From JBCCEJ01 sp039030335 (GTDB lineage Bacteria > Pseudomonadota > Gammaproteobacteria > HK1), in NCBI GenBank assembly GCA_039030335.1, contig JBCCEJ010000005.1, positions 1-64,000 on the forward strand: a stretch of 64,000 bases of DNA, read 5' to 3'. Below are positions 1 to 9,249 of the stretch, piece by piece (position 1 is the stretch's first letter; each line of letters opens with the position of its first letter). The notes under the pieces were generated by a model. It was not told the origin of the DNA. It worked only from the letters and a program-made list of their open reading frames with translations, and searched no databases. Both the position numbers and the translations under genes were made by a program.

Positions 1-615
1 GCAAAGGCGATCCGGATTCACGACTATGTCCGTGATGAGATCGCCTTCGGGTGGACGGATTCGTTCTATCGGATGAGTGCAATCGACGTGCTCAAGGCAA
101 AGGTCGGTTACTGCAACACCAAAGGGACCCTGTTCATTGCTCTGCTGCGAGCCGCAGGGATTCCGGCCCGCCAGCGTTTTGTGGCCATTCCGAGCGATGT
201 TCTGTCCGGACTGGTCGATCCAGGCACTCCGAAGGTCGACCATTCGTACAGCGAGGTTTGGCTCGACGACCGGTGGGTCCGTGTAGACAGCTACATCGTT
301 GACCGCCCTCTTTTCATTCAGGCGCAAAAAGCACTGGCAGCGTCTGGTCGATCGGTTGGTTTCGGCATTCGTCTTGGTGGCCTGACGGATTGGAACGGTA
401 TTGATGACAGCTTCCTCCAGTTCGCACGAGACGATAACGACACGGACACCGAACACTACGGGGTATTTCTGGACGTCGAGGACTACTATCAGCAGGTCGA
501 CGGATGGAACGAGTTGTCCGGCTTGCGAAGCCTGCTGATACCGCTTTTCATCGGGCAGGCGACGAGCCAGGTCGAGTCGCTTCGCGTGGGAACACGGTCA
601 GACAGTTCAGACTAG
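1..615 (+). CDS. Transglutaminase-like domain protein (5' partial)
   Basis: The reading frame is open from base 1, so the start lies outside the window. The 204 visible residues carry a transglutaminase/protease-like core: GYCNTKGTLFIALLRAAGIPAR with Cys at visible residue 38, His81 in DHSYSEVW and Asp96 in RVDSY, the expected Cys-His-Asp triad order. The family cleaves or cross-links amide bonds and is often found with unknown substrates in bacteria. No signal peptide can be judged because the N-terminus is missing. It is followed by a long stretch without a recognisable gene. Family assignment is good; substrate is unknown. Confidence 0.75.
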   Translation, partial: AKAIRIHDYVRDEIAFGWTDSFYRMSAIDVLKAKVGYCNTKGTLFIALLRAAGIPARQRFVAIPSDVLSGLVDPGTPKVDHSYSEVWLDDRWVRVDSYIVDRPLFIQAQKALAASGRSVGFGIRLGGLTDWNGIDDSFLQFARDDNDTDTEHYGVFLDVEDYYQQVDGWNELSGLRSLLIPLFIGQATSQVESLRVGTRSDSSD

Positions 616-1258
616 TTGCTGCAGAAATCCACCGACAAACGAAAACCGCCGGTACTTCATCGAGCCATTAGTCATCGCGGCCCGAGACCATTCTCGGCGC
701 ATTCATCGACACGTATGGCCGCAAGCGCCCAGACGGGTCGATCTGTCAGGTTTTGGCGAGCGCCGAACGAGGTACCAGGAGCAACAGGCCTCGCGCCGGT
801 CTCCAATCTGGCCACACTGTCGCGACAACTCACGAACACCGTACACTGCAGGCAACGCAGTTCTCCTCTACAGATCAATACCTATGCTCGAGCGGCTCAT
901 CTCAATGATCTCTCGCTTCTTCTGGCATCCAACCAAGTCGCCAGGCACACGCCGGTTTGAGCGTTTCGATGCAGAACCGCGTTACTCGGTTGACATCAAT
1001 CGAACCCGAGAGGAGGTCTACCTGAAGGCCAAACTCGGCAGCGGATGAGCCGACATCTAGGGTCGCCGTGCGCGACCGTCCACTGTTACCCGTAAGCCTC
1101 TGATGAGTCATCTGCCGGCCAGAGACCAATCCATCCGATCGGTCCCGCCCGCGCCGGTCAGTCTCGTGCTTTGCATTGACTGAGCTGTGCCAATACTGTC
1201 GGCTGCGTAATGCCAGGCAGCTTTCTCATGGCTGCACGACGTCTGCAATCGCGTCGCC
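616..1258. other. 643-bp stretch with no recognisable gene
   Basis: Short open frames exist on both strands, but their translations are rich in Arg/Ser/Pro, lack any family motif and overlap each other. No clear terminator, repeat or RNA gene is visible. It may be a decayed gene or a long 3' region between the transglutaminase gene and the convergent aldolase gene. Confidence 0.4.
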
Positions 1259-2035
1259 TCAACCACGTAGCGCTCTGGTGCGCGCACTGGCTGCCTCGAG
1301 CAGAAACGCCAGGTCCGTGTGCGTAGTCATGAATCGGAACCCCAGCGCCAGGTAGCGTTTGCCGAGCGCCGGGTCGCGCACTCCACCCAGTCCGGCCACC
1401 TTGCCATGCCGCTCGCATGCGTTCAGCACCGATTCGTACGCAGCCATCACGTCGGGATGCTCGAACTGTCCTGCGAGACCCATCTCCACGAGCAGGTCGT
1501 TGGTGCCTATATGTACGACGTCTACGCCATCTACGGCGGCGATCGCGTCAACGTTTTGGATCGCAAGCGGTGTTTCCACCATCACGGCCAGCAGAACGTT
1601 CTCATTGTGGACTTCCGCGGCCTCCGCAGGCGGAACCGCGGCGAAATCAAACTGCGCGAAGCCCCCTGCCATGGAGCGACGGCCTATGGGTGGAAACTTG
1701 CAGGCCTCGACCGCGGCCCGGGCCTGCTCGGCCGTATCGACGTGCGGGACCACTACGCCCATCGCGCCGCCGTCGAGGACTCTCGCGGCCTGCCAGTGTT
1801 CATGAGCAATAACCCTGACAATCGGGGTTACGTCGGTGTCGAGTGCGGCAACCGAAATGTCCACCACACTCTCGAAGGAAAGACCCGAATGTTCCATGTC
1901 GATGAACAGGAAATCATGACCGGTCGCCTTCGCAATCTTCGCGATGTCAGGCGAGCGCACCAGCCGTACGCTCAAGCCGAGCGCCAGCGCGCCTTCACCG
2001 AGTTTGTCTTTGGTCGCGTTGCGGGTGATCGCCAT
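1259..2035 (-). CDS. HpcH/HpaI family aldolase
   Basis: A 258-residue class II pyruvate-dependent aldolase of the HpcH/HpaI/citrate lyase beta family, which cleaves hydroxy-oxo-acids to pyruvate and an aldehyde using a divalent metal. Visible marks are FIDMEHSGLSFE near residue 45, the VVVPHVDTAEQA segment and the metal-binding strand VMVETPLAIQNVDAI followed by DVVHIGTNDLLVEMG. The start was set at the internal ATG because GGGGAGG lies directly upstream and the family begins at this point; a longer frame to 2104 adds unrelated residues. It is divergent from the MFS transporter gene and probably belongs with the hydroxyacid and crotonase genes downstream. Confidence 0.85.
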   Translation of the reverse strand: MAITRNATKDKLGEGALALGLSVRLVRSPDIAKIAKATGHDFLFIDMEHSGLSFESVVDISVAALDTDVTPIVRVIAHEHWQAARVLDGGAMGVVVPHVDTAEQARAAVEACKFPPIGRRSMAGGFAQFDFAAVPPAEAAEVHNENVLLAVMVETPLAIQNVDAIAAVDGVDVVHIGTNDLLVEMGLAGQFEHPDVMAAYESVLNACERHGKVAGLGGVRDPALGKRYLALGFRFMTTHTDLAFLLEAASARTRALRG

Positions 2036-2132
2036 GTTCCTCCCCTGGCACGTCTCATCTAGTGCGATCACAGGCACTCGCACTGCTGCACAATACCCTG
2101 CCACGTCCCATCACTCCTAACCGGCGTCCCTG

Positions 2133-3374
2133 ATGCAACGCACTTTCTGGCTCGTCGTGGGCATGGCTGCCGTGTTTTCGCTGCTGTTCATGCAAGCGCA
2201 GATGCATCGGATGGGCGGCGCCGTCATCGCACCGCATCTCCAGTTCGAACTGGGCCTTGGCGCCGGTGAACTGGGGCTCATCATCGGCGTGATGTTCATG
2301 GCATCGGCCGCCACGCAGCCAGTCTCAGGGGTGTTGCTCGACCGCTTTGGTCCGGTGCGGGCGGTGAGCGCGATGTCGCCGCTCGCGATCGGCGGCATGG
2401 TGCTGTTTGCAACCGCGGACAGCGTTGCGGAGCTAGCGATAGCGCGAGCCCTCATTGGAGCGGGCTTCGCCTGCGTGGTCAGCGGCCTGTACGTGTTCCT
2501 GCTCGGCTGGGTGGAGCGCAGAAATTTTACGACGGCGGCCGCCACCGTCCAGGCGCTGCCTGGCACGGCGTCGGTGTTGGTCGCCTCTACACCGCTTGCC
2601 GTCGGGCTTGCGACGCTCGGACGTGAACCGGTGTTCCTCGCGCTCGCAGGTTCCACGCTGATTTTCGTGGTACTCGTCGCACTCACCGTGCGCGAAGGCC
2701 CGTTGTCGAAGCGCGCGCAACAAGAGCCGCAATCGATAGCGGAGAGTTTCGCCGGCATCGCGCTCATACTCAGGCATCGCGGCTATCTGTGGCTGGCGGC
2801 TTTCAGCATGTCCGTGCTCGGCCCGTCGTTCAGCGTTATCGGGCTGCTCTCCGGCGTTTACCTCCGCGAACGCTTCGCACTCGACCCAACCGCGCTTGGC
2901 AATGCCGTGCTCGCATTACTTATCGCGCTCAACCTCGGCGGCGTCATCTACGGGCCGCTCGATCGCCTGAGCGGGCGGCGCAAACTCGTGGTGGCAGGCG
3001 GGGTCGGCGTTCAGGTGGTCATGCTCGTGGCTCTGGCCGCGCTCGGCGGCTTTCTCGGCTTTTGGCCAACGCTCGCACTGCTCGCCGCGTTTGCCGCCTT
3101 CTCGCAACTGCATGCGCTGGTAATTGCGCACGCTCAGAGCCTGTTCGGCACGGAGCTTGCCGGCCGCGTCATCACCACGACGAACCTCTTCATGATAGGC
3201 GGTATCTTCATATTCCAGTTCGGAAGCGGTTTGAGCCACGACCTGTTCACGCAGGTTCTCGGTACCAGCGAGACGGACGGCTATCGCCTGACGTTCGCCG
3301 CCCTTGCGATGTGCCAGGTTGTCGGCCTTACGCTCTACCGCTTTGTGCCAATACCCACGCCAGCGGAGCGATAG
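2133..3374 (+). CDS. MFS transporter
   Basis: A 413-residue inner-membrane protein with about 12 hydrophobic helices and a loop GVLLDRFGPVRAVSA between helices 2 and 3, the place of the major facilitator signature. It would move a small solute by proton coupling; the substrate cannot be told from sequence. It lies 97 bases from the divergent HpcH-type aldolase, so it may carry the aldolase pathway substrate. A second conserved loop, GPLDRLSGRRKLVVAG, marks the start of the second half. I see no strong ribosome binding site before the ATG. Confidence 0.85.
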   Translation: MQRTFWLVVGMAAVFSLLFMQAQMHRMGGAVIAPHLQFELGLGAGELGLIIGVMFMASAATQPVSGVLLDRFGPVRAVSAMSPLAIGGMVLFATADSVAELAIARALIGAGFACVVSGLYVFLLGWVERRNFTTAAATVQALPGTASVLVASTPLAVGLATLGREPVFLALAGSTLIFVVLVALTVREGPLSKRAQQEPQSIAESFAGIALILRHRGYLWLAAFSMSVLGPSFSVIGLLSGVYLRERFALDPTALGNAVLALLIALNLGGVIYGPLDRLSGRRKLVVAGGVGVQVVMLVALAALGGFLGFWPTLALLAAFAAFSQLHALVIAHAQSLFGTELAGRVITTTNLFMIGGIFIFQFGSGLSHDLFTQVLGTSETDGYRLTFAALAMCQVVGLTLYRFVPIPTPAER

Positions 3375-3470
3375 GCTCCTGGAGGGCAGACTCTGGCCCT
3401 TCGTTTTGGCCGCAGCCGACAAGAAACGGAGGCTCGCTGGAAGTTGTCTCGCGACGACGCGGCGTCGGTA

Positions 3471-4241
3471 CTAAGCACTGAGTTCAGCCGGCTCTGGCGG
3501 AAACTGCAGCAACAGTACGATAGCGCCCTGGCCACCGGCGGACACTTGCAGCGGCGCTTCATCCGGGCCGGTGTAGAGAAGCGAGTGCGCTTCGTAGGTC
3601 AAATCGTCATAAACGATCTGACCGTTTATCACAAACGCGTACGCGCCTGCGCCGGGTTGCTCGAAACCGAGTGCGCAGCCTCCTGCGGGTGGGAGATCGA
3701 AGCGGCGAACGCCAAGACCATCATCTTCCAACGGCACAACGTCTACGCCGCGGGACATCCGCAGAGTTGAAAGCTCCACCGGGTCCGGAACGTGGACGTC
3801 TTCCACAATTCTGTGCAACCGCTCAATTTTCTGCATCTTGCTGCGGTTTTCCGGCAGTATTTTCGCACCAGAGTCCCAGCAGTTGCGCAAGGTGAGATAG
3901 TGCACGTCACTGTCGCGGGCAACGATCGGCCCGTAGGCAGTGTGCGCGCGGGCGTAATGGATGGTCAGGCCGTTAACCGGTTTCCGACCAAACAAACCAT
4001 CACCACGTACGAATACCTGGAACTGGTTCGTGTCGTGAAAGTGCGGGGCAACCGTGCTCTCAGAAGGTTGCTCGACCAGGTACGCCTGCGGTAATGACAG
4101 CTTCTCGCTCTCGACGGTGCCGCCGCGATTCGGCTCCGAGCCCATGTAAAGGCGCCGGTGAAAGGGCTTCGCAATGCCCTGCTTGAACGTGTTCTCGCGG
4201 CGATTTTCCAGGGCTTGTTGGGCCGACACGACGATGGGCAT
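3471..4241 (-). CDS. Cupin-like protein of unknown function
   Basis: A 256-residue protein with two weak cupin-like halves. The first has PHFHDTNQFQVFVRGDG, a histidine-rich metal-site strand, and HYARAHTAYGPIVARDSDVHY. The second has GAYAFVINGQIVYDDLTYEAHSLLYTGPDE. Cupins of this kind are often dioxygenases, isomerases or binding proteins, but no close subfamily is recognised. The start at 4241 is preceded by GGGAGG at a good distance; a frame extending to 4271 adds ten residues. It lies in the same orientation as the crotonase and dehydrogenase genes upstream. Confidence 0.6.
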   Translation of the reverse strand: MPIVVSAQQALENRRENTFKQGIAKPFHRRLYMGSEPNRGGTVESEKLSLPQAYLVEQPSESTVAPHFHDTNQFQVFVRGDGLFGRKPVNGLTIHYARAHTAYGPIVARDSDVHYLTLRNCWDSGAKILPENRSKMQKIERLHRIVEDVHVPDPVELSTLRMSRGVDVVPLEDDGLGVRRFDLPPAGGCALGFEQPGAGAYAFVINGQIVYDDLTYEAHSLLYTGPDEAPLQVSAGGQGAIVLLLQFPPEPAELSA

Positions 4242-4471
4242 TGGCTGACCTCCCTTCAAGATGTTGTGCATCAGCGTCGAGACAGCCGCGGCTCGTCAAG
4301 TGCTGCCTCATGGCACGGTCCTGGCATCCAGGCAACCGCGAACCTCACAACCAGAGACTAACTGGCGCTCCGTCCGTCGCGCCATCTGTCAAGAGGGTTG
4401 GTCGGACCGCGGAGCATCCGCTCCAGCAAATGCAAGCACCCGGGATCTCGGGGAACGCGCGCCTGCCCCGG

Positions 4472-5194
4472 CTAGTGGTGGTACTGGTCCAGATTGCGCA
4501 ACATGTAGGCCGCACCGTGCGGCCCGTTCAGTGCAGCGTTCTCGCCGTAGATCGCTTCTTTTTGTGCACGGTAGTTCTCGCGATTCGCCCCCAGGGGTGC
4601 GAGCCTCGCCGCCGTCGCCATGGCCTGGTCACGGAGCGTTTCCGAGTCCGCGGTTTCCTGCACGATACCGCCCGCCAGTGCCGCCGGGCCGGTCCAGCGT
4701 CTGGCGAGCTGTACGGTTTCGAAGAACGTATTGGCGGGGAGTTTGTGCTTGAACAGCGCAAGCTCAGGCTCCGGGATCCGCATGCCAAGCTGCATCTCGT
4801 TCGCACAGATGAAACCGCGGTCAATCCGCATGACGCGCACATCATGGCAAAGCGCGCACATGAAGCCGGCGCCAAACGCATGGCCATTGATCGCGGCAAC
4901 AGTCGGCATCGGGAAGGTGATGATACGGCTCATCAGCTTCATGAATTCATCGCCGAAGACCTTGCGATCACCCGCATCGGGATACTCTTCGGGAGCCTTG
5001 GCCCAATCAAGATCGAGACCGTTCGAATAGAACTTCTCGCTCGTGGCTGTCGTAACGACGGCGGCCGGGCCGGCGGAAGCTTCCACTTCGTCCAGCGCTG
5101 CACTGAACGCACGCACAAACGTTGTGTTCCACCGATTCTCACCGGCATCCATGCTCATCAGGAAGACGTCTTCGTATTTCTCAAGGTTGATCAT
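4472..5194 (-). CDS. Enoyl-CoA hydratase/isomerase family protein
   Basis: A 240-residue crotonase-fold protein. The oxyanion-hole segments are visible as KFYSNGLDLDW near residue 55 and AAINGHAFGAGFMCALCHDVRVM near residue 100. It resembles the delta3,delta2-enoyl-CoA isomerase branch more than classic hydratases, since the family glutamate expected after GMRIPEP is not clearly placed; this is an inference. It acts on acyl-CoA thioesters in the cytoplasm. The next gene on the same strand, 59 bases upstream, is a hydroxyacid dehydrogenase, so they may be co-transcribed. Confidence 0.8.
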   Translation of the reverse strand: MINLEKYEDVFLMSMDAGENRWNTTFVRAFSAALDEVEASAGPAAVVTTATSEKFYSNGLDLDWAKAPEEYPDAGDRKVFGDEFMKLMSRIITFPMPTVAAINGHAFGAGFMCALCHDVRVMRIDRGFICANEMQLGMRIPEPELALFKHKLPANTFFETVQLARRWTGPAALAGGIVQETADSETLRDQAMATAARLAPLGANRENYRAQKEAIYGENAALNGPHGAAYMLRNLDQYHH

Positions 5195-5253
5195 GACATT
5201 CTCTGCTGTTTGCGATCAGGCGCGTTCGCCGCGGATTTTTGCCGGCACCCGGG

Positions 5254-6198
5254 TCATTCCTGAGGCGGCACCGGAGTCAATACGGGCTTGCCACTGAAGT
5301 GCGCCTTGAGGTTGTCGCAGACGAGGTCAGCCATCGCGCGCCGGGTCTCGTGAGTGCCGCTCGCGATGTGCGGCGTGACCACGACGTTTTCCAATGTCAG
5401 CAACTCCGCAGGCACATTCGGTTCGTCAACCAGGACGTCGAGCGCGGCACCCTTTATCCGACCCTGTTGCAGTGCGTTTATCAGCGCTGGTTCATCGACG
5501 ATCGAGCCGCGTGCGGTATTGACCAGATAGCCTTCCGGTCCGAGCGCATCGAGCACCGGGGCGTTGATGATGCCGCGGTTGGCTTCGTTGCCATCGCAGG
5601 TGACCAGCAGGATGTCGCTCGCTTCCGCCAGCTCGTGCAGGCTCGGGTAGGCGCGGTATGTCGTATCGCCCATTGGAACGATGTCGTAATACTGAACATG
5701 CAGGCCGAACACTGCCGCCCGGCGTGCCACTGCATTGCCTATGCGACCGAGCCCGAGTATTCCGAGTCGCTTGCCGCGCACGGTCGTACCGAGATCCATC
5801 CGTCCCTGTTGCCATTTACCGTCACGGAGGAACTGCTCGGCTTCCCCGACACGCCGGGTGACCATCAATATCAAAGCGATGGCGAGGTCAGCGACATCGC
5901 CAGTCAGTACCTCGGGCGTGTGCGTTACCACCACACCTCGGCGCTGCGCGGCGACGACGTCAGTCGCGTCGAATCCAACGCTGAAGGAGGCCACGATCTC
6001 GAGGTTCTCAAGGCGGTTGATGAGTTCGGCGTCAGGTCCTTTCATGCCCCCCGCGATCACGCCCCGGATACTCGGCCCTATCTCAGCCAATATCCGGTCC
6101 GGGTCGGATGGATTTACAAAGTCGTGGAGGCGGTATTCCTGGTGAAGCCGATCGGTGAGGATGGGAGGTACGGGGGCAACCTGAAGAAGATCGATCAT
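5254..6198 (-). CDS. D-2-hydroxyacid dehydrogenase
   Basis: A 314-residue NAD(P)-dependent dehydrogenase that interconverts D-2-hydroxy acids and 2-oxo acids, for example glyoxylate or hydroxypyruvate. The Rossmann motif GKRLGILGLGRIGNAVARR is followed by LLVTCDGNEANRGIINA, NTARGSIVDEPAL with the substrate Arg, DVLVDEPNVP and TPHIASGTHETR with the catalytic His. The start was placed at the internal ATG giving MIDLLQVAP; the longer frame to 6342 adds 48 residues that overlap the neighbour and look non-coding. A second gene of the same family lies at 40402-41367. Confidence 0.88.
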   Translation of the reverse strand: MIDLLQVAPVPPILTDRLHQEYRLHDFVNPSDPDRILAEIGPSIRGVIAGGMKGPDAELINRLENLEIVASFSVGFDATDVVAAQRRGVVVTHTPEVLTGDVADLAIALILMVTRRVGEAEQFLRDGKWQQGRMDLGTTVRGKRLGILGLGRIGNAVARRAAVFGLHVQYYDIVPMGDTTYRAYPSLHELAEASDILLVTCDGNEANRGIINAPVLDALGPEGYLVNTARGSIVDEPALINALQQGRIKGAALDVLVDEPNVPAELLTLENVVVTPHIASGTHETRRAMADLVCDNLKAHFSGKPVLTPVPPQE

Positions 6199-6338
6199 CG
6201 CTGTGTGTCTGAATTCATAAGCTCGCCCGCATAAGCCTACCCGGAAGTGCCGCCGCGTGCCCCTGGCAGCCGCAGCAGATACCCAAACCGGGGTTGCCAT
6301 CCCCGCGAGGCCTCCCGGGTTCTCCGGGCATACCGGGC

Positions 6339-7061
6339 TCAACCAGTCGCTGTGGCGATCTGCTGCTCCAGATGCCGGACCAGATCGGGCGAGAGCTTCA
6401 TCCGGCTGGCGAGCGCCTGGAGATAAGCCTGTTCAGCCGGATGGTCGGGATCGATGGCGAGGCGCGACGCCAGGTAGAGCTCCGCGGCCTGCTCCGGCCC
6501 ACCGGCGAGCGCAGCGATGGCGTTGAGGCCAGGCGGCTTGCCGAGCGTGTCGAACACAAACCCCTTGTCCGCGTCGTCCAGGGGCATCTCGGCTACCCGC
6601 TCGAAGATCTGGCGTTGTTCATCCGGATCGATGTGGCCGTCAGCGTTGGCCGCGGCGATCATCGCCATCACCAAGGCCAGCTCGAACGGCCTGCCATCGG
6701 ACGCCGGCGCAGCTGCTGGCAGGAACTTCGAGGCAGCCGGAAGTTGCGGCGGCTCGGCTTGGGACACGTGGGAAACCTCGGCTCCCGGCGCGCTCTGCCA
6801 GTTCTGATACGCGCGATACGCAAGTGCGCCAAGTGCCGCCGCGCCGCCGACCGCAACAGCACCGCCAGCCAGCTTGCCGACGGCCTTACGGGTCTTTTTG
6901 CTACCGACCAGCAAGCCGAGGATGCCGCCCGCAGCGACTCCGCCCGCGACGCCTGCGATGCCGGAGCTCGCCAGCGTGGATTTGGTGCTCTGCGCGGCCA
7001 CACCGAGATTCCGGCCTGCATCCGGCCCCAAGAATTGTTCCAGCAGGTCTTTGGGGTTCAT
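6339..7061 (-). CDS. DUF533 (YebE/TerB-like) membrane-anchored protein
   Basis: A 240-residue protein matching the DUF533 family, to which E. coli YebE belongs. It starts with MNPKDLLEQFLG, has a Gly/Ala-rich hydrophobic stretch around residues 33-75 with GSKKTRKAVGKLAGGA, a Pro/Ala linker, and a TerB-like helical domain from about residue 125 (LALVMAMIAAANADGHID, an acidic metal-type loop). Function is unknown; family members respond to envelope stress in some bacteria. AGAGGCGACGA precedes the start. It is divergent from the VC0807-type gene. Confidence 0.8.
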   Translation of the reverse strand: MNPKDLLEQFLGPDAGRNLGVAAQSTKSTLASSGIAGVAGGVAAGGILGLLVGSKKTRKAVGKLAGGAVAVGGAAALGALAYRAYQNWQSAPGAEVSHVSQAEPPQLPAASKFLPAAAPASDGRPFELALVMAMIAAANADGHIDPDEQRQIFERVAEMPLDDADKGFVFDTLGKPPGLNAIAALAGGPEQAAELYLASRLAIDPDHPAEQAYLQALASRMKLSPDLVRHLEQQIATATG

Positions 7062-7169
7062 TCGTCGCCTCTCATGATGGTGTGCGAACGATATGGGCAC
7101 AGGCCCAGTCGAACACAAGAACGCCATTCGCTTTGGCAGGCGCCACCGAGCCCCCATGTACTGGGCTCC

Positions 7170-7940
7170 ATGGCCAACGCACCGCCACGCACAAAGACAA
7201 CGCCAATCGTGAGCAAACCCCAAGCACCTGAACACAAGCCACGCCCCTTGCTCGATGTGGCGGTGAGCATCATCGTGCCGTCGATCATCCTGATGAAGCT
7301 GAGCGGCCACGACGACCTCGGCCCCGAAGGCGCGCTGATCACCGCGCTGTCATTTCCAGTCGCCTGGGGTCTCTACGAACTGCTCCGCCACCAGAAGAAG
7401 AACTTCATCGCACTGCTTGGCCTGATCAGTGTGCTGTTGACGGGCGGTATCGGATTACTGCAGCTAGACAACCACTGGCTTGCGGTCAAGGAGGCAGCGA
7501 TTCCCGGCATTATCGGCCTGGCCGTGCTCGCTTCCAGCTACACCCGTTATCCGCTGGTGCGTACGCTGCTGTTCAATCCGGCCGTCATCGATGTTGCCAA
7601 AGTACAGCAGCAGCTTGCGCAATCGGGCCAGACTGCATTGTTCGAGCGCAATTTGCGCCGCGCCAATTTTCTGCTGGCTGGAACGTTCGTGTTCAGCTCG
7701 ACAATGAACTACATCCTGGCGAAATGGCTGGTAACGAGCCCACCGGGCACCGAGGCATACAACGAAGAGCTGGGCGAGATGACTCTGCTGAGCTATCCGA
7801 TCATCGCCGTGCCGTCGATGATCATGATGCTCGGGATCATGTTCTACCTCTGGAGAACGCTCCGCACGCTCGCCGGGCTGACGCTCGAAGACATCATCCC
7901 CGGATTGCAGGAAGAGTCGGAAGACCGTACGGGAAGCTGA
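7170..7940 (+). CDS. VC0807-family inner-membrane protein
   Basis: A 256-residue polytopic protein with about six hydrophobic segments, beginning after a basic N-terminus: LLDVAVSIIVPSIILMKLS, ALITALSFPVAWGLYELL, NFIALLGLISVLLTGGIGLL, AAIPGIIGLAVLASS and two more near the C-terminus. The pattern matches the VC0807 group related to septation protein A; no function is established. The ATG at 7170 was chosen because the frame upstream of it overlaps the divergent DUF533 gene and does not look coding. Confidence 0.7.
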   Translation: MANAPPRTKTTPIVSKPQAPEHKPRPLLDVAVSIIVPSIILMKLSGHDDLGPEGALITALSFPVAWGLYELLRHQKKNFIALLGLISVLLTGGIGLLQLDNHWLAVKEAAIPGIIGLAVLASSYTRYPLVRTLLFNPAVIDVAKVQQQLAQSGQTALFERNLRRANFLLAGTFVFSSTMNYILAKWLVTSPPGTEAYNEELGEMTLLSYPIIAVPSMIMMLGIMFYLWRTLRTLAGLTLEDIIPGLQEESEDRTGS

Positions 7941-8003
7941 CGCAAAGCCTCGTGCGCGGAGCCGATCTCGAGCAAACCCGCAAAATCACCTGCACCGCCG
8001 TGG

Positions 8004-8888
8004 TCAGTCGCCCTTGACCTGCTGCTCAAAGAACGACGCCCCTTCGGGCACTTCAGGAAACGCCATTTCATAGGACGAGCACCGGACCCGATTGCTGGCC
8101 GTGCCGCGAACCAGTTCGCCAGCGTAGCGACTCGGAATATGGTTACGCTGCAAGGGCAGCGCATCTTCGGCGCAGTACTCGACGATGAACAGGGTCCTCG
8201 GTGCTGCTGAGAGATTGGGCGCCGAACCGTGCAGCAATCGGGTGTGCATCAGGCACGCAGAGCCGGCTGGTCCGCGGCACGGCACCGACTTGGAAGCGGC
8301 GGCGCCGCCCACGGCCGCGCTCACCGCTCCGGTAAACACGCCCTCGTGCCAGTGATCGTGCAGCGGGCCCGTGTGGCTCCCCGACACCACTTCCAAAGGA
8401 CCGTTATCCGCCGTGACGTCGTCCAGGAAGTAGAGCACGGTAATCAAATCGTCATTGCTGTGCGGCTCGAACAGGAAATCCTGGTGGTACTTGACCGCTG
8501 TCGCGGTACCAGGGTGTTTGGAGTTGATCTTGGAATTGTTGAAGCGAATGGCCGGGCCGATAAGCTGCGCAACCGCGTCGACCGCCTTCCCATCGCGCAT
8601 GACGGCGAGGTAATTCGGCGAAAGCTCGACGGGGGATGCGATGCGCCGCAGGGCCGGACGATGGGCCGAGTGACCGGGCTCCAGGCTGAATCGGGGGCGG
8701 CCATCGCTCTGCTGACCATACGCACCCGTCTCAACCCGACTGGCCTCGACCCAGCCTTCAAAATCAGCCGCCAGCGCGGCCAGCATCGCCGGCTCGAGGG
8801 CGGCCTTCAGAAGCAGCCAGCCGTCGCGCTCGAACCGCGCAATCTCTTCCAACCCGAGCGGCCCACTGGCGACCCTGGCGTTTTCCAT
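8004..8888 (-). CDS. Phytanoyl-CoA dioxygenase (PhyH) family protein
   Basis: A 294-residue Fe(II)/2-oxoglutarate-dependent oxygenase. The facial triad is visible: His and Asp in VKYHQDFLFEP near residue 140 and the distal His in LMHTRLLHGSAPNLS near residue 220, with the following region carrying the likely 2-oxoglutarate Arg. Members hydroxylate lipids, amino acids or natural products; the substrate here is not evident. It stands alone between convergent and divergent neighbours. A second PhyH gene lies at 16310-17191 with little similarity outside the metal site. Confidence 0.85.
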   Translation of the reverse strand: MENARVASGPLGLEEIARFERDGWLLLKAALEPAMLAALAADFEGWVEASRVETGAYGQQSDGRPRFSLEPGHSAHRPALRRIASPVELSPNYLAVMRDGKAVDAVAQLIGPAIRFNNSKINSKHPGTATAVKYHQDFLFEPHSNDDLITVLYFLDDVTADNGPLEVVSGSHTGPLHDHWHEGVFTGAVSAAVGGAAASKSVPCRGPAGSACLMHTRLLHGSAPNLSAAPRTLFIVEYCAEDALPLQRNHIPSRYAGELVRGTASNRVRCSSYEMAFPEVPEGASFFEQQVKGD

Positions 8889-9249
8889 GAAACCTCACCT
8901 TTGAACGATGCATGAGTTTCGTGACTCCGAGACAAACGACGGAGCGCCGAGGCGTACCGCGGCCGCATCGGCTTGCTCTCAACCCGCTGGAACGACCGCG
9001 TTTTCGCCGACGATCCCGCGAGCCGGTTTGCGGCTCTTGCTGCCGGACAGATTACGCGACCGCGGCCGACAGAGACAGCGGCCGCAAGTGAAATATTGAA
9101 GACCTGGCCGCGCCGATCGATCTTTGCTCTCGGTCGGCTTCCAGGGCACTTTGGAGGGCGGTTATCCGGCAACACGCACGTGTCGTTCGCAACCGGCCCC
9201 AACCTGGCGCTTCAGCGCCTCCGTCATCACCAGATAAGGCGTACCCGGC
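8889..9249. other. 361-bp intergenic stretch
   Basis: This lies between the divergent PhyH and luciferase-like genes and should hold both promoters. It has no credible coding frame. I do not see a convincing palindrome, repeat or RNA structure by eye. Confidence 0.4.

Noticed and set aside
616..960. A 114-codon open frame directly after the transglutaminase stop
   Set aside because: It starts at TTG, has an odd composition, no ribosome site and no recognisable motifs.
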